A stretch of 13,730 nucleotides of DNA from Sphingomonadales bacterium (GTDB taxonomy: Bacteria; Pseudomonadota; Alphaproteobacteria; Sphingomonadales; Sphingomonadaceae), in contig JAIYAA010000376.1 in NCBI GenBank assembly GCA_027489295.1, positions 1 to 13,730 on the forward strand, written 5' to 3'. Both the position numbers and the translations under genes were made by a program. The notes beneath the pieces are model-generated. The model was not told the origin of the DNA and ran no database searches. It saw only the letters and a list, made by a program, of their open reading frames with translations. This document shows positions 1 through 7,823 of the stretch, one piece after another. The number at the start of each line of letters is the position of its first letter. Within the stretch, counting starts at the first letter, position 1.

Positions 1-1105
1 AGGGAATCGTGATCGCCACGATCAGCGCGCTGCGCCGGTCGCCGAGGAACAGATATTGCAGCGCGAAGATCAGAATCACGCCGACCAGCAGGTTCTCCAT
101 CACCGTATGGGTGGTGACCGAGATCAGGTCCGAGCGATCATAGATGCGCTCGATCTTCACGCCGGGCGGCAGGATGCCGCTGGTGTTGATCGTCTCGATC
201 TCTTCCTTGACGCGGTTGATCGTCGGCAGCGACTGGGCGCCGCGCTGCATCAGCACGATGCCCATGACGATATCGTCGTCCTGCCCCTCGCCCGCAACGC
301 CGAGGCGAGGCAGGTTGCCGATCTTCACGGTCCCCACGTCGCGCAGCAGCACCGGGGTGGTGCCGGCCATGCCGACCAGCACGTTGTTGATCGCGTCAGT
401 AGACTGGATCAGGCCCACGCCGCGGACGATCGCCGCCTGCTCGCCGAAATTGACCGTCTGGCCGCCGACGTTGGAATCGCTCTTGCCGATCGCTGCCAGC
501 ACCTGCGGCACGGTCACGCCATGCGCGGTCAGCTTGTCGCGGTCGAGCTGGACCTCGTAGGAGCGCAGCTTGCCGCCCCAGCCGGTCACGTCGATCACGC
601 CCGGGATGCGCTTGAAACGGCGCTGAAGCACCCAGTCCTGGATGGTCTTGAGATCCATCACCGAATAGCCGCTCGGACCGCTCAGCCGGTAGCGATAGAT
701 CTCCCCGATCGGGCTGGTCGGGGAGATCAGCGGCTGGGCATTGTTGGGCAGGGTGCCGAGCTGCGAGAGGCGACCGAGCACCATCTGCTGCGCCTGCTCG
801 TGGGTCACGTCATAGCTGAACTGGATCTTCACGTCGGACAGGCCGAACAGCGAGATCGAACGCACCGCGGTGAGGTGCGGGAGCCCCGCGATCGCCACCT
901 CGATCGGGGTGGTGACGTTGCGCTCCATCTCCTCGGCGGAGATGCCGTCGCTCTGCGTCACCAGTTCCACCATCGGCGGCACCGGATCGGGATAGGCCTC
1001 GATGTTGAGGTTCAGAAAGCCCAGCAGGCCCGCGGCGATCATGCCGATCAGCAGGGTGAGCACCAGCATCCGCTGGCGCAGCGCCATTTCGACGAGGCGG
1101 TTCAT
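1..1105 (-). CDS. HME-type RND efflux pump (CzcA/CusA family), partial, C-terminus off the left edge
   Basis: Inner-membrane proton-driven pump subunit of a tripartite efflux system; the family exports divalent or monovalent metal cations. Only the first 368 residues are present (the family is usually a little over 1000). Visible: ATG start at 1105; first transmembrane helix about residues 9-30; then the porter domain, with the family-typical stretch IEAYPDPVPPMVE near residue 35, GLPHLTAVRSIS, a WVLQRRFKRIPGV segment, and GGQTVNFGEQ; the second helix begins around LLVGVILIFALQYLFLGD and the sequence ends at the window edge. The start overlaps the adaptor stop by 4 bp (ATGA type), so the two are translationally coupled. 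The TM4 proton-relay and metal-site motifs that separate CzcA (Zn/Co/Cd) from CusA (Cu/Ag) lie outside the window, so the metal cannot be named. Family assignment is firm, substrate is not. Confidence 0.93.
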   Translation of the reverse strand, partial: MNRLVEMALRQRMLVLTLLIGMIAAGLLGFLNLNIEAYPDPVPPMVELVTQSDGISAEEMERNVTTPIEVAIAGLPHLTAVRSISLFGLSDVKIQFSYDVTHEQAQQMVLGRLSQLGTLPNNAQPLISPTSPIGEIYRYRLSGPSGYSVMDLKTIQDWVLQRRFKRIPGVIDVTGWGGKLRSYEVQLDRDKLTAHGVTVPQVLAAIGKSDSNVGGQTVNFGEQAAIVRGVGLIQSTDAINNVLVGMAGTTPVLLRDVGTVKIGNLPRLGVAGEGQDDDIVMGIVLMQRGAQSLPTINRVKEEIETINTSGILPPGVKIERIYDRSDLISVTTHTVMENLLVGVILIFALQYLFLGDRRSALIVAITIP

Positions 1106-2337
1106 TCGCCGAGGCCCGCCTCGTTGACGAACAGTGCGCCCCTGGCGACGATCCTGTCACCGGGCTTCAGGCCGCCGAGCACGCGGGTGAGGCCGCCATC
1201 GGTCTGGCCGATCTGCACGGGGCGTCCGTAAAGCAGGCCGTCGCTCGCGCGCACCCAGACTCGGGCGGCATCCCCCTCGTGGATCACCGACACGGCGGGG
1301 ATCAGCACGCCCTGGCCGGTATCGACCGGGCGGCGGATGGTGAAGGCCGCAAACATCTGCGGCTTGAGCGCGCCGCCCGGATTGGCGATCGTCGCGCGTA
1401 CCGGCAGGCGATGCGTCGTCGGATCGAGACCGGCGGCGACATTGTCGATCGTCGCGGTGAACTGCTGGCCGGGCAGCGCCGGCGTGGTGACGACCACCTG
1501 ATCGCCGACGCGGATGCTGGCCGCCTCGCTCTCGGCCAACTGGGCGACCAGCCACACGCGGGCGGGATCGGTGATCGTCATCAGCGGCGTGGTGTTGCCG
1601 CTGCTCAGAAACTGGCCCGGCGCAACGCTGCGGTCCGCGATGATGCCCGAAACCGGCGCGCGATAGACCGTATAGGCGGAGGTACCGGCGCCTTCGGTGT
1701 GGCCGAACAGCGCCAGCCGGTCCTGCGCGGCACGCTGCGCCGCGTCGGCCTGACGCGCGGCGGACTGGGCCGACACGAAATCGGCCTGGGCCTGGAGGTA
1801 ATCCTTCATCGCGCCGCCCGCGGTTTCGGTAATCGCCTTCTGGCGGGCGAGATTGCCTTGCGCGATGCGCAGCGCTTCGGTCGCGCTGGCGCGCTGCGCA
1901 CTCGCGGCGAGGAGCGCGCTCCGCGCATCGATCAGCTCAGGCGAAGCGATGCGGAGCAGCGGCTGGCCGCGCGTCACGCGCTGGCCGGGCTCGACCAGCA
2001 CCTGGAGCACCTGCCCGGAGAAGGGGAGCACGATCGGCGTGCTGTGATCGCCGTCCGCTTGAATTGAGCCACTGGCGCGGACCAGCTCGACATTGCTGCC
2101 GCCCTCGACCTTGACGAACTGAAGCTGTGCCAGCTGCTGCTGGGTCGGGCGGAAGGCCCCCGGCGGCAGCGGCGCTTCCTCCACCGGCTTGGGCGCGAGC
2201 ATCGCCTGCACCGTATAGCCGACGACAAGCATCGCGATCACTGCGAGGACGATGAGCCCGAGCAGCATCGCCTGCGCGCGCGGCAACAGGCGGCGCGCGG
2301 GCGGCAGGCTGGTGGCTTGTTCCGAATGTCCAGTCAC
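1102..2337 (-). CDS. RND efflux periplasmic adaptor subunit (CzcB/CusB-like membrane fusion protein)
   Basis: Links the inner-membrane RND pump to an outer-membrane channel. The chosen start is GTG at 2337 (411 aa) because GAAGGGA stands 5 nt upstream; a longer frame reaching 2397 has no such site and begins with an unlikely Cys-rich peptide. Visible: cytoplasmic N-terminus with basic residues, one transmembrane anchor about residues 23-41, a lipoyl-like half motif (FSGQVLQVLVEPGQRVTRGQPLL) near residue 110, an Ala/Gln-rich helical hairpin about residues 135-210, the second lipoyl half (YRAPVSGIIADRSVAPGQFL, shown in part), then beta-barrel and membrane-proximal domains ending in GALFVNEAGLGE. 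There is no His-rich metal-binding N-terminal extension. It is the first gene of the unit and overlaps the pump start by 4 bp. No outer-membrane channel gene (CzcC type) is seen in the window; it may lie beyond the left edge. Confidence 0.92.
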   Translation of the reverse strand: MTGHSEQATSLPPARRLLPRAQAMLLGLIVLAVIAMLVVGYTVQAMLAPKPVEEAPLPPGAFRPTQQQLAQLQFVKVEGGSNVELVRASGSIQADGDHSTPIVLPFSGQVLQVLVEPGQRVTRGQPLLRIASPELIDARSALLAASAQRASATEALRIAQGNLARQKAITETAGGAMKDYLQAQADFVSAQSAARQADAAQRAAQDRLALFGHTEGAGTSAYTVYRAPVSGIIADRSVAPGQFLSSGNTTPLMTITDPARVWLVAQLAESEAASIRVGDQVVVTTPALPGQQFTATIDNVAAGLDPTTHRLPVRATIANPGGALKPQMFAAFTIRRPVDTGQGVLIPAVSVIHEGDAARVWVRASDGLLYGRPVQIGQTDGGLTRVLGGLKPGDRIVARGALFVNEAGLGE

Positions 2338-2355
2338 GCTTTTCCCTTCACGGGT

Positions 2356-2383
2356 GCAATATAGCAGACACACATTGTATTGC
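2356..2383. promoter_or_regulatory. candidate operator: inverted repeat GCAATA-N16-TATTGC
   Basis: GCAATA (2356-2361) and TATTGC (2378-2383) form a perfect 6-bp inverted repeat with centres 22 bp apart, two helical turns. The left arm overlaps the candidate -10 of the efflux genes and the right arm falls at about -30. The site is therefore placed to bind a dimeric regulator of the efflux promoter, possibly the neighbouring response regulator. A 6-bp repeat can arise by chance, so this is suggestive only. Confidence 0.3.
2358..2366 (-). promoter_or_regulatory. candidate extended -10 promoter element of the efflux genes
   Basis: On the minus strand the bases read TGCTATATT, a TGn extended -10 next to a 4/6 or better match to TATAAT. 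A start site about 7 nt downstream (near 2351) would give a leader of about 14 nt that still contains the GAAGGGA ribosome site (2343-2349). The -35 region (near 2381-2386, CCGCAA) is poor, which fits an activator-dependent promoter. Seen by eye only. Confidence 0.45.
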
Positions 2384-2411
2384 GGTCGATGCTGCACCGC
2401 GCCATTAGCGG

Positions 2412-2424
2412 CTGTCGCTGACAG
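2412..2424. promoter_or_regulatory. candidate operator: palindrome CTGTC-GCT-GACAG
   Basis: A perfect 5-bp inverted repeat with a 3-bp centre, 24 bp before the response regulator ATG. Its position suggests autoregulation of the two-component genes or shared control of the divergent efflux genes. The half-site TGACA also occurs in known copper-response boxes but there in the opposite relative orientation, so no known box can be claimed. Confidence 0.3.
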
Positions 2425-2447
2425 GAAACTTACGAGATGCCGCTTTC

Positions 2448-3128
2448 ATGCGCGTGCTGATGATCGAGGACGACCGGCCGCTGGCGCAGGCGTTGTCCGA
2501 TGCGCTCCGGCACCGCGGCATCCACAGCGACGTGGCGGGCGGCATCGACGATGCCCGGCAGATGATCGCCGCCGCCCACTATGCGGCGATCCTGCTCGAT
2601 CTGGGCCTGCCCGATGGCGACGGGCTCGATCTGGTGCGCCGCCTGCGGGCACAGAACAACCCGATTCCGGTGATCGCGGTGACGGCCCGCAGCGCGCTCG
2701 ACATGAAGATCGCCGGTCTCAATGCCGGAGCGGACGATTATGTGGTGAAGCCGTTCGACGTGGACGAGCTCGCTGCCCGGTTGCACGCGGTGATGCGGCG
2801 GCAGGGGGCCATGGCCGGGGCCGAACTGCGCTTCGGCAATTTGCGGTTCGACACGGCATCGGGCGATCTCGTGATAGGCGACACCCCGGTGCTTCTCACC
2901 GCGCGCGAACGCCAGTTTGCCGCGCTGTTGCTGCGCCGTTTCGGCCAAGTCGTAAGCAAGCAGCTCGCCGAGGACCAGCTCTACGGGCTGAGCGAGCCCG
3001 TGGGATCCAACGCGCTGGAGGTGCAGGCCTATCGGCTGCGCCGCAAGCTGGAGGCGGCCGGCGCAACGGTACGGATCGAGACGATCCGCGGCGTGGGCTA
3101 TATCCTGCGCGAACTGGCGACGGGGTGA
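2448..3128 (+). CDS. OmpR/PhoB-family response regulator (QseB/TctD/PmrA-like)
   Basis: DNA-binding transcription factor of a two-component system; acts in the cytoplasm when phosphorylated by the kinase encoded just downstream. 226 aa, the usual length. Receiver domain about residues 1-115: acidic pocket E7-D8-D9, phospho-acceptor D51 in ILLDLGLPDGDG, switch T79, and K101 in VVKPF. A winged-helix Trans_reg_C domain follows (about 127-221), ending in the family signature GSNALEVQAYRLRRK and IRGVGYIL. The ATG at 2448 is the first in-frame start; the ribosome site is weak (GAG at 2434). The gene is divergent from the efflux genes across a 110-bp spacer and is followed after 34 bp by the kinase, so one operon is likely. 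Control of the pump is inferred from position. Confidence 0.95.
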   Translation: MRVLMIEDDRPLAQALSDALRHRGIHSDVAGGIDDARQMIAAAHYAAILLDLGLPDGDGLDLVRRLRAQNNPIPVIAVTARSALDMKIAGLNAGADDYVVKPFDVDELAARLHAVMRRQGAMAGAELRFGNLRFDTASGDLVIGDTPVLLTARERQFAALLLRRFGQVVSKQLAEDQLYGLSEPVGSNALEVQAYRLRRKLEAAGATVRIETIRGVGYILRELATG

Positions 3129-3162
3129 TGCGGGACGCGGGCCGATCGGCTAGGCCGCTGCC

Positions 3163-4530
3163 ATGACGCTATGGCCGCGCTCGCTGATCGCCCGCATCCT
3201 GCTGATCGAACTCGCCGCCATCGCGATCGCCGCGGTCGCGCTGCCGGTGCTGCTCACCACCTTCCTGCGTACCGAGGCGGAGCGCTACGAGCAGCGCACG
3301 CTCCAGAGCCAGGCGCATGCGATCGCGGGCAGCATCGCGCGCGCATCGGGCAGACCGGCGGTACGGCTGGATCCGATGGTCGCGCGCATCTACGCCTCGC
3401 CCTATGACGGCCGCGCCTTCGTGGTCGCCGACCGCGACGGAAGACCGATCGACGGCAGCCCCGAAGCCGATCTCGTCCCCTGGCGGGCGGCACCGCGCGG
3501 AGAGGCGCCCGCCTCGTTCCGCGCCGGCGCCTTTGTCGGCGTCAGCCTCCCGGTCTGGTCGGGTACCGATCGCCTGTGGGTGATCGTGACGCAGGATCGC
3601 ACCGGCCCGGGTGCGATCCTCGACGATGTCGTGCGCGGCTTCATCCGCCGCTACGATCCGGTGCTGGTCTCGATCCTGCTGCTCTTGCCGCTGATCAACA
3701 GCGCGCTGATCGCCCGGCTGGTGTTCGCAGTGCGTGCCGCCTCGCAGCAGGCGGCGACGATCGGGCCGCATTCGCTCGACGTCCGGCTGGAGGAAGCCGG
3801 CCTGCCGCTGGAGGTGGCCCCCCTCGCCCGCGCCACCAATGCACTGCTGGTGCGACTGCAGGCGAGCTTTCGCAGCCAGTCCGAATTCGTCGCCAACGTG
3901 ACCCACGAGCTTCGCACCCCGCTCGCCGTCCACCAGCTCGAGCTGGAATCGGTCGCCGACCCCGCCGTGCGCGCGCGGCTGCGACAATCCGCCAACCGGC
4001 TGGGCCATGTCGTCGCGCAGCTGCAGGATCTCGCCACGCTGGAGGTGATGGCGGAGGACCGGTTCGAAACCTTCGATGCCGGGCTGCTGGCGCAGGAGAC
4101 GATCGGCCTGCATGCTCCCTCGATCCTCGCCGCGGGTGACATGATCGCCCTCGATTCCCCTCCTGTGCCAATATGGATCCGCGGCAACCGCGTGCTGGCC
4201 GGCCTAGCGCTGGCGAACCTGATCACCAATGCCAGTCGCCACACCCCGCCTGGCACCGCGATCGAGGTGCAGGTGACTGCAGACGGCGTGCTGCGGGTGC
4301 AGGATAACGGCCCGGGCATCGCCGCATCCGACCCAGAGGAGGCCACCAAACGCTATTGGCGGGCGGATCACCAGCGCTCGGATGGCGCCGGGCTCGGCCT
4401 GTCGATCGTCCGTCGGATCATGGACGTGCACCAGGGCCGTCTCGGCGTGGAGAGCGGCCCCGGCAAGGGCACCTGCGTTTCGTTGTGCTTCCCGCTTGCC
4501 GGGGACGTCGAGGTCACCAGCCCGTCGTGA
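3163..4530 (+). CDS. sensor histidine kinase, membrane-bound (QseC/TctE/PmrB type)
   Basis: Inner-membrane sensor kinase, 455 aa, partner of the response regulator 34 bp upstream. Visible: transmembrane helix 1 about residues 8-31; periplasmic sensor of roughly 130 residues (35-164); helix 2 about 166-190; HAMP-like linker to about 235; dimerisation H-box with phospho-acceptor H248 in SEFVANVTHELRTPL; ATP-binding domain with N-box N356 (ANLITNASRHTP), G1 DNGPGI from D381, and G2 GAGLGLSIV (408-416). All catalytic boxes are intact. An in-frame TAG lies 9 bp before the ATG, so no longer start is possible. The periplasmic domain has no obvious Cys or His cluster, so the signal (metal or other) cannot be read. 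The last 17 bp overlap the end of the convergent receptor gene. Confidence 0.95.
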   Translation: MTLWPRSLIARILLIELAAIAIAAVALPVLLTTFLRTEAERYEQRTLQSQAHAIAGSIARASGRPAVRLDPMVARIYASPYDGRAFVVADRDGRPIDGSPEADLVPWRAAPRGEAPASFRAGAFVGVSLPVWSGTDRLWVIVTQDRTGPGAILDDVVRGFIRRYDPVLVSILLLLPLINSALIARLVFAVRAASQQAATIGPHSLDVRLEEAGLPLEVAPLARATNALLVRLQASFRSQSEFVANVTHELRTPLAVHQLELESVADPAVRARLRQSANRLGHVVAQLQDLATLEVMAEDRFETFDAGLLAQETIGLHAPSILAAGDMIALDSPPVPIWIRGNRVLAGLALANLITNASRHTPPGTAIEVQVTADGVLRVQDNGPGIAASDPEEATKRYWRADHQRSDGAGLGLSIVRRIMDVHQGRLGVESGPGKGTCVSLCFPLAGDVEVTSPS

Positions 4531-6919
4531 TGCCGATCCGCAGATTGCGGGGTCGCAGCGGCGTCAGCTGGTCGCGCAGGCTGAGCGTGAACGGGTTGCC
4601 ATAGGCGAACTGGTTCGCCCGGCGGTCCGTAAGGTTTGCCAGGGTGAGGCTCAGCTCCGCCTTGCCGATGCGCAGCGTGGCATAGGCGTCGGCGGTCCAG
4701 TAGCGCCCCTGGCTGACGTCGAGAAAGTCGCCCGTGCCCAGCACCGATCGGCCGGTGTAATCCGCCGAAACCCCGATCAGCGGCTGCATCGGGCGCTGCT
4801 CCCAGCGATAGGAGAGCGCAGCGTGCGCGGCAAAGGGGGGCGTTTCGGGCAGCCGCCGATTGTTGCGCCGAGACAGATCGGCGACCGGCCCGCGCACGCG
4901 ATTGTCGGTCAGCAGAAATGATCCTTGCGCCCGCAACCCCGTCACGGGGACCCAGTCGAGGGTGCCTTCCACCGCCAGGATCTTCGCGTTGCCGATATTG
5001 GCGGTGTAGGGCTGCCCCCTCTGCGTGATCAGATCGGCTTGCACGTCTTCCCACCGCGCGGCGGAAATGCTGCCCGAGGCGGTGAGCCCGGTGGCACCGC
5101 TCCGCAGCTTGCGGATACCTGCTTCCACCACCGTGATCGCGTCCGACTTATAGTCCGCCACGCGACCGATCCCCGGCGCGACGGCGAGACCGCCGGTGCG
5201 ATATCCGGTCTGGAAGCGCGCGAAGAGCGCCACCTCTCGGCCGATGCGCCACGACGCCGCGAGGGTGGGATCCAGGCGCCGGGTGAGGCGCCCGCGGACG
5301 AAATTGTTCGCCCGCGGCGTGGCCGATGGATCGCCGTCCGTCCGCGCCGACGTGTAGCGGCCGCCCACGGTGAACGACAGCGCCGGGGTCAGGACGAAGG
5401 TGGATTCGCCGAACGCCGAGAGCGCGGTCGTGACGTTGGTGACGCCGAGAATGCTGACATCCTGCCCAGGCTGGCCATAGCTGCGGGCGAGGATGTCCCG
5501 ATCGCTGACATAGGTGAACCCCGCCACCCAGCTGTTGCCGTTGGGCAGCGAGCGCGACAATCGCGCCTCCTGGCTGATCAGTTCCTTGTCGTGATTGGCG
5601 CGATACAGCGTGAGCGGCCCGATCACGCGGCCCTTGGCATTGCGCGGCGTCGCGTCGAACACCTCGTGCGTTTCGTACCCGGTAACGCCGCTGGCGGATA
5701 CGAAGCGCAGGCCGCTCCCCCAATCCTTGTTGATCACCACCCGGCCGAACAGCAGCGTGTTGTCGAACGGCTGTGCGGCCAGGGTGCGGCGGGTCAGCGT
5801 TCCCTCCGCGCGCTCGGCATATTGCCCGTCGCGCGTATCGATCCACTGGCCCGCACCGCTGGCCTCCACCTGCCAGCCCGCGCCGGGCTCGATGCGCAGC
5901 GCCGCGCGCAGGCCGGCGGTATCGCTGCGGTTGACGTCCGATCGCAGCCGATCGTCGTCGCGCAGATAGCCGCCCTCCCGGATCGCGTACCCGACCAGTC
6001 GCAGCCCGGCCCGGTCCGGCAGCAGCGGGATGTTGACCATGCCGGCCAGGTCGAAACCCGGCTGCGCGCCCTGGGTCGCCGTGACGCCCGTGGTCGCCGC
6101 GGTGGCGACATGCCGGAGGTCGACGCGATTGGAGGTCAGACGGATAACGCCGCCGATCGCACCGGAGCCGTAGAGCGTGCCCTGCGGCCCCTCGAGCACT
6201 TCCACACTTGCCATGTCGTACAGGCGCAGGCCGGGCTCGGGGCCCGAGTAATTCACCTGAACGTCGTCCAGATACACGCTGGTCGGCGACTGGGTGCTGC
6301 CGTTGAAGCTGCTGTCCGCGATCCCGCGGATGAACACCTTGTTGCGGCCCGCGCCCAGCTGCGTGCTCTGCAGGATCGGTACCTGGTGCGCCGCATCGCT
6401 CAAGGTGCCGGTCGGCGTGGCAGGCAGGCCGTTGACGCCCGCGGCGAGGGTGAGGCTGCCGGGATAACGTAGCAGCGAGACCCGCTGCTTGCTGGCGGTA
6501 ACGACGATGTCTGGCCCGTGTACGGGCGCCGCCGGATCGATCGACGCCGCAGGCCTTGGCTGCGGCGTGGGCGGGCGAACGCGGCGGGGGCTGGCCTGCT
6601 CGATCCGATAGCCGCCTCCGGGCAGGCGGCGGGCGGCGTAGCCGGAGCCTCGCAGCAACCGCGCCAGCGCGGCATCGACGGTCAGCGATCCGCGGATCGC
6701 AGGGGTACGAATCGCCCGAAGGCCGGGGTCGATGCTCGCGATATCGACGCCGGTCTGGCGTGCCAGCTGGCCGATTGCGACATCGAGCGTGGTCGCCGGA
6801 ATGAGGATGGCACTGCGCTGGGCCCAGGCGGGTGCGGCAGGCAGGGCGAGGACGAGTGCCAGCGCGAGGCTAGCGCGCGCCGCTTCCCTGTTCCGCCAAG
6901 ATCCACTGCCCCGATTCAC
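4514..6919 (-). CDS. TonB-dependent outer-membrane receptor with STN signalling domain (FecA-type transducer)
   Basis: Outer-membrane gated channel, energised by TonB, of the transducing class that also signals to FecR. 801 aa. Signal peptide with cleavage likely after A33 (PAAPAWA|Q); STN domain about 34-110; Pro-rich linker; TonB box DIVVTA at 137-142; plug about 145-265 with RNKVFIRGI, SVYLDDVQV, VEVLEGPQGTLYGSGAIGG; then the beta-barrel to a C-terminal Trp, as usual for BamA-inserted porins. The start is GTG at 6919, inside fecR (50-bp overlap); no in-frame ATG lies near the signal peptide, and the ribosome site is weak. It is the last gene of the minus-strand cluster. The ligand is unknown: siderophore, haem, carbohydrate and others remain possible. 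The 3' end overlaps the convergent kinase gene by 17 bp. Confidence 0.93.
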   Translation of the reverse strand: MNRGSGSWRNREAARASLALALVLALPAAPAWAQRSAILIPATTLDVAIGQLARQTGVDIASIDPGLRAIRTPAIRGSLTVDAALARLLRGSGYAARRLPGGGYRIEQASPRRVRPPTPQPRPAASIDPAAPVHGPDIVVTASKQRVSLLRYPGSLTLAAGVNGLPATPTGTLSDAAHQVPILQSTQLGAGRNKVFIRGIADSSFNGSTQSPTSVYLDDVQVNYSGPEPGLRLYDMASVEVLEGPQGTLYGSGAIGGVIRLTSNRVDLRHVATAATTGVTATQGAQPGFDLAGMVNIPLLPDRAGLRLVGYAIREGGYLRDDDRLRSDVNRSDTAGLRAALRIEPGAGWQVEASGAGQWIDTRDGQYAERAEGTLTRRTLAAQPFDNTLLFGRVVINKDWGSGLRFVSASGVTGYETHEVFDATPRNAKGRVIGPLTLYRANHDKELISQEARLSRSLPNGNSWVAGFTYVSDRDILARSYGQPGQDVSILGVTNVTTALSAFGESTFVLTPALSFTVGGRYTSARTDGDPSATPRANNFVRGRLTRRLDPTLAASWRIGREVALFARFQTGYRTGGLAVAPGIGRVADYKSDAITVVEAGIRKLRSGATGLTASGSISAARWEDVQADLITQRGQPYTANIGNAKILAVEGTLDWVPVTGLRAQGSFLLTDNRVRGPVADLSRRNNRRLPETPPFAAHAALSYRWEQRPMQPLIGVSADYTGRSVLGTGDFLDVSQGRYWTADAYATLRIGKAELSLTLANLTDRRANQFAYGNPFTLSLRDQLTPLRPRNLRIGITTGW

Positions 6920-7823
6920 GCCGCCACGTTGCCCCGATCAATTCGGCCAGGCGCGGAACGTCGCGGTCGGCAGCGCCCGAGAAATGGACGACACCGGTAA
7001 ATGGCCTTTCCGACAAACTACCCTGCAGGGCAATCTCGGTGCCGTAAAGCCGTTTGATCTCGCTCGCAACCTCACCCAAAGGTTGCCCGGCGAAGCTGAG
7101 GCGCCCCGCGCGCCAGCCACCGACGAGCGCGGGCGCAACCCGGGATTGGCGGGAGTCGCTGCCGTCGTCGCGTGCCGAAAGGGCATCGCCCGGCCGCAGG
7201 GTCACCGCCGTGCCCTGCGGCTGGAAGGCGACCGCCCCTTCCGCCACGGAGACCGTCATCCGGCCCTGCGCATGCGCGACGTTGAACACGGTCCCCAGAT
7301 CGCGGACCGCGACCGCGCCGACGCGCAGCGTGAACGGGCGGGCCTGATTGTGGCGGACATGAAAGAGCGCCTCGCCGCGATCGAGCGACGCAACGCGCGG
7401 ATTGGCGCGGTCCAGGGTGAGCTGGGTACCACCGCTCAGCTCGATCCTGGTGCCGTCGTCCAGCGCGATCGACTGCCGTTCGCCGTTGCGGGTCGCCACT
7501 TGGTAGATCGCGCTGCGCGGCATCAGCGAGGGCGCGACCGCAAGCGCAACCGCCGCCGCCGCCGCCACGGCGCCGCCGCCGATCCACCAGCGCGTGCCGC
7601 GCGCCGCCGGCGCATTGTCGTTCTCCGCCTGGATCGCAGGGTCCGGAAAGCGCACCTCGGCGAGCAGCCGATCGGCCATCGCGACGCGATCATAGGCAGC
7701 CGCATGCGCCGGGCTCGCCTCGAGCCAGCCGACGAATTCGGCCCACACGTCCGCATCGGCGTCCGCCAGCCGCAGCTGCCAGGCAATCGCCGTCTCGATC
7801 GCGTCTGCTGTCTCAACCTGCAC
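6870..7823 (-). CDS. FecR-type anti-sigma factor / transmembrane signal transducer
   Basis: Inner-membrane protein that binds the FecI-type sigma factor in the cytoplasm and receives the signal from the receptor STN domain in the periplasm. The preferred start is GTG at 7823 (317 aa): AAAGGGG ends 8 nt upstream and the protein then begins directly with the cytoplasmic domain. A longer frame to 7934 would read through the sigma gene. Visible: N-terminal DUF4880-like region about 8-50 with the conserved tryptophans W15, W27 and W33; transmembrane helix about 79-100; FecR periplasmic domain about 107-205 (DGTRIELSGGTQLTL, GEALFHV, VRDLGTVFNV, VAEGAVAF); C-terminal STN-like domain about 235-300. 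The start overlaps the sigma stop by 11 bp and the end overlaps the receptor start by 50 bp, which implies tight co-translation. Confidence 0.93.
   Translation of the reverse strand: MQVETADAIETAIAWQLRLADADADVWAEFVGWLEASPAHAAAYDRVAMADRLLAEVRFPDPAIQAENDNAPAARGTRWWIGGGAVAAAAAVALAVAPSLMPRSAIYQVATRNGERQSIALDDGTRIELSGGTQLTLDRANPRVASLDRGEALFHVRHNQARPFTLRVGAVAVRDLGTVFNVAHAQGRMTVSVAEGAVAFQPQGTAVTLRPGDALSARDDGSDSRQSRVAPALVGGWRAGRLSFAGQPLGEVASEIKRLYGTEIALQGSLSERPFTGVVHFSGAADRDVPRLAELIGATWRRESGQWILAEQGSGAR
6983..7011 (-). promoter_or_regulatory. candidate FecI-type promoter inside fecR, driving the TonB receptor
   Basis: On the minus strand GGAAAG (7011-7006), 17 bp, then TCCATT (6988-6983). The E. coli fecA promoter has GGAAAT and TCCTTT with a 17-bp spacer, so each hexamer matches 5 of 6. 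A start near 6976 would leave a leader of about 57 nt to the receptor GTG at 6919. Because the receptor gene starts inside fecR, this is where an individual receptor promoter would have to be. One such match is expected by chance somewhere in a window of this size on two strands, so the argument rests on position. Confidence 0.4.

Noticed and set aside
56..1231. A 391-codon open frame on the plus strand opposite the RND pump
   Set aside because: His/Arg/Asp-rich shadow of the pump gene, which is unmistakable on the minus strand.
4925..6472. A 515-codon open frame on the plus strand opposite the TonB receptor
   Set aside because: Same shadow composition and no domain; the receptor on the other strand has signal peptide, STN, TonB box and plug motifs.
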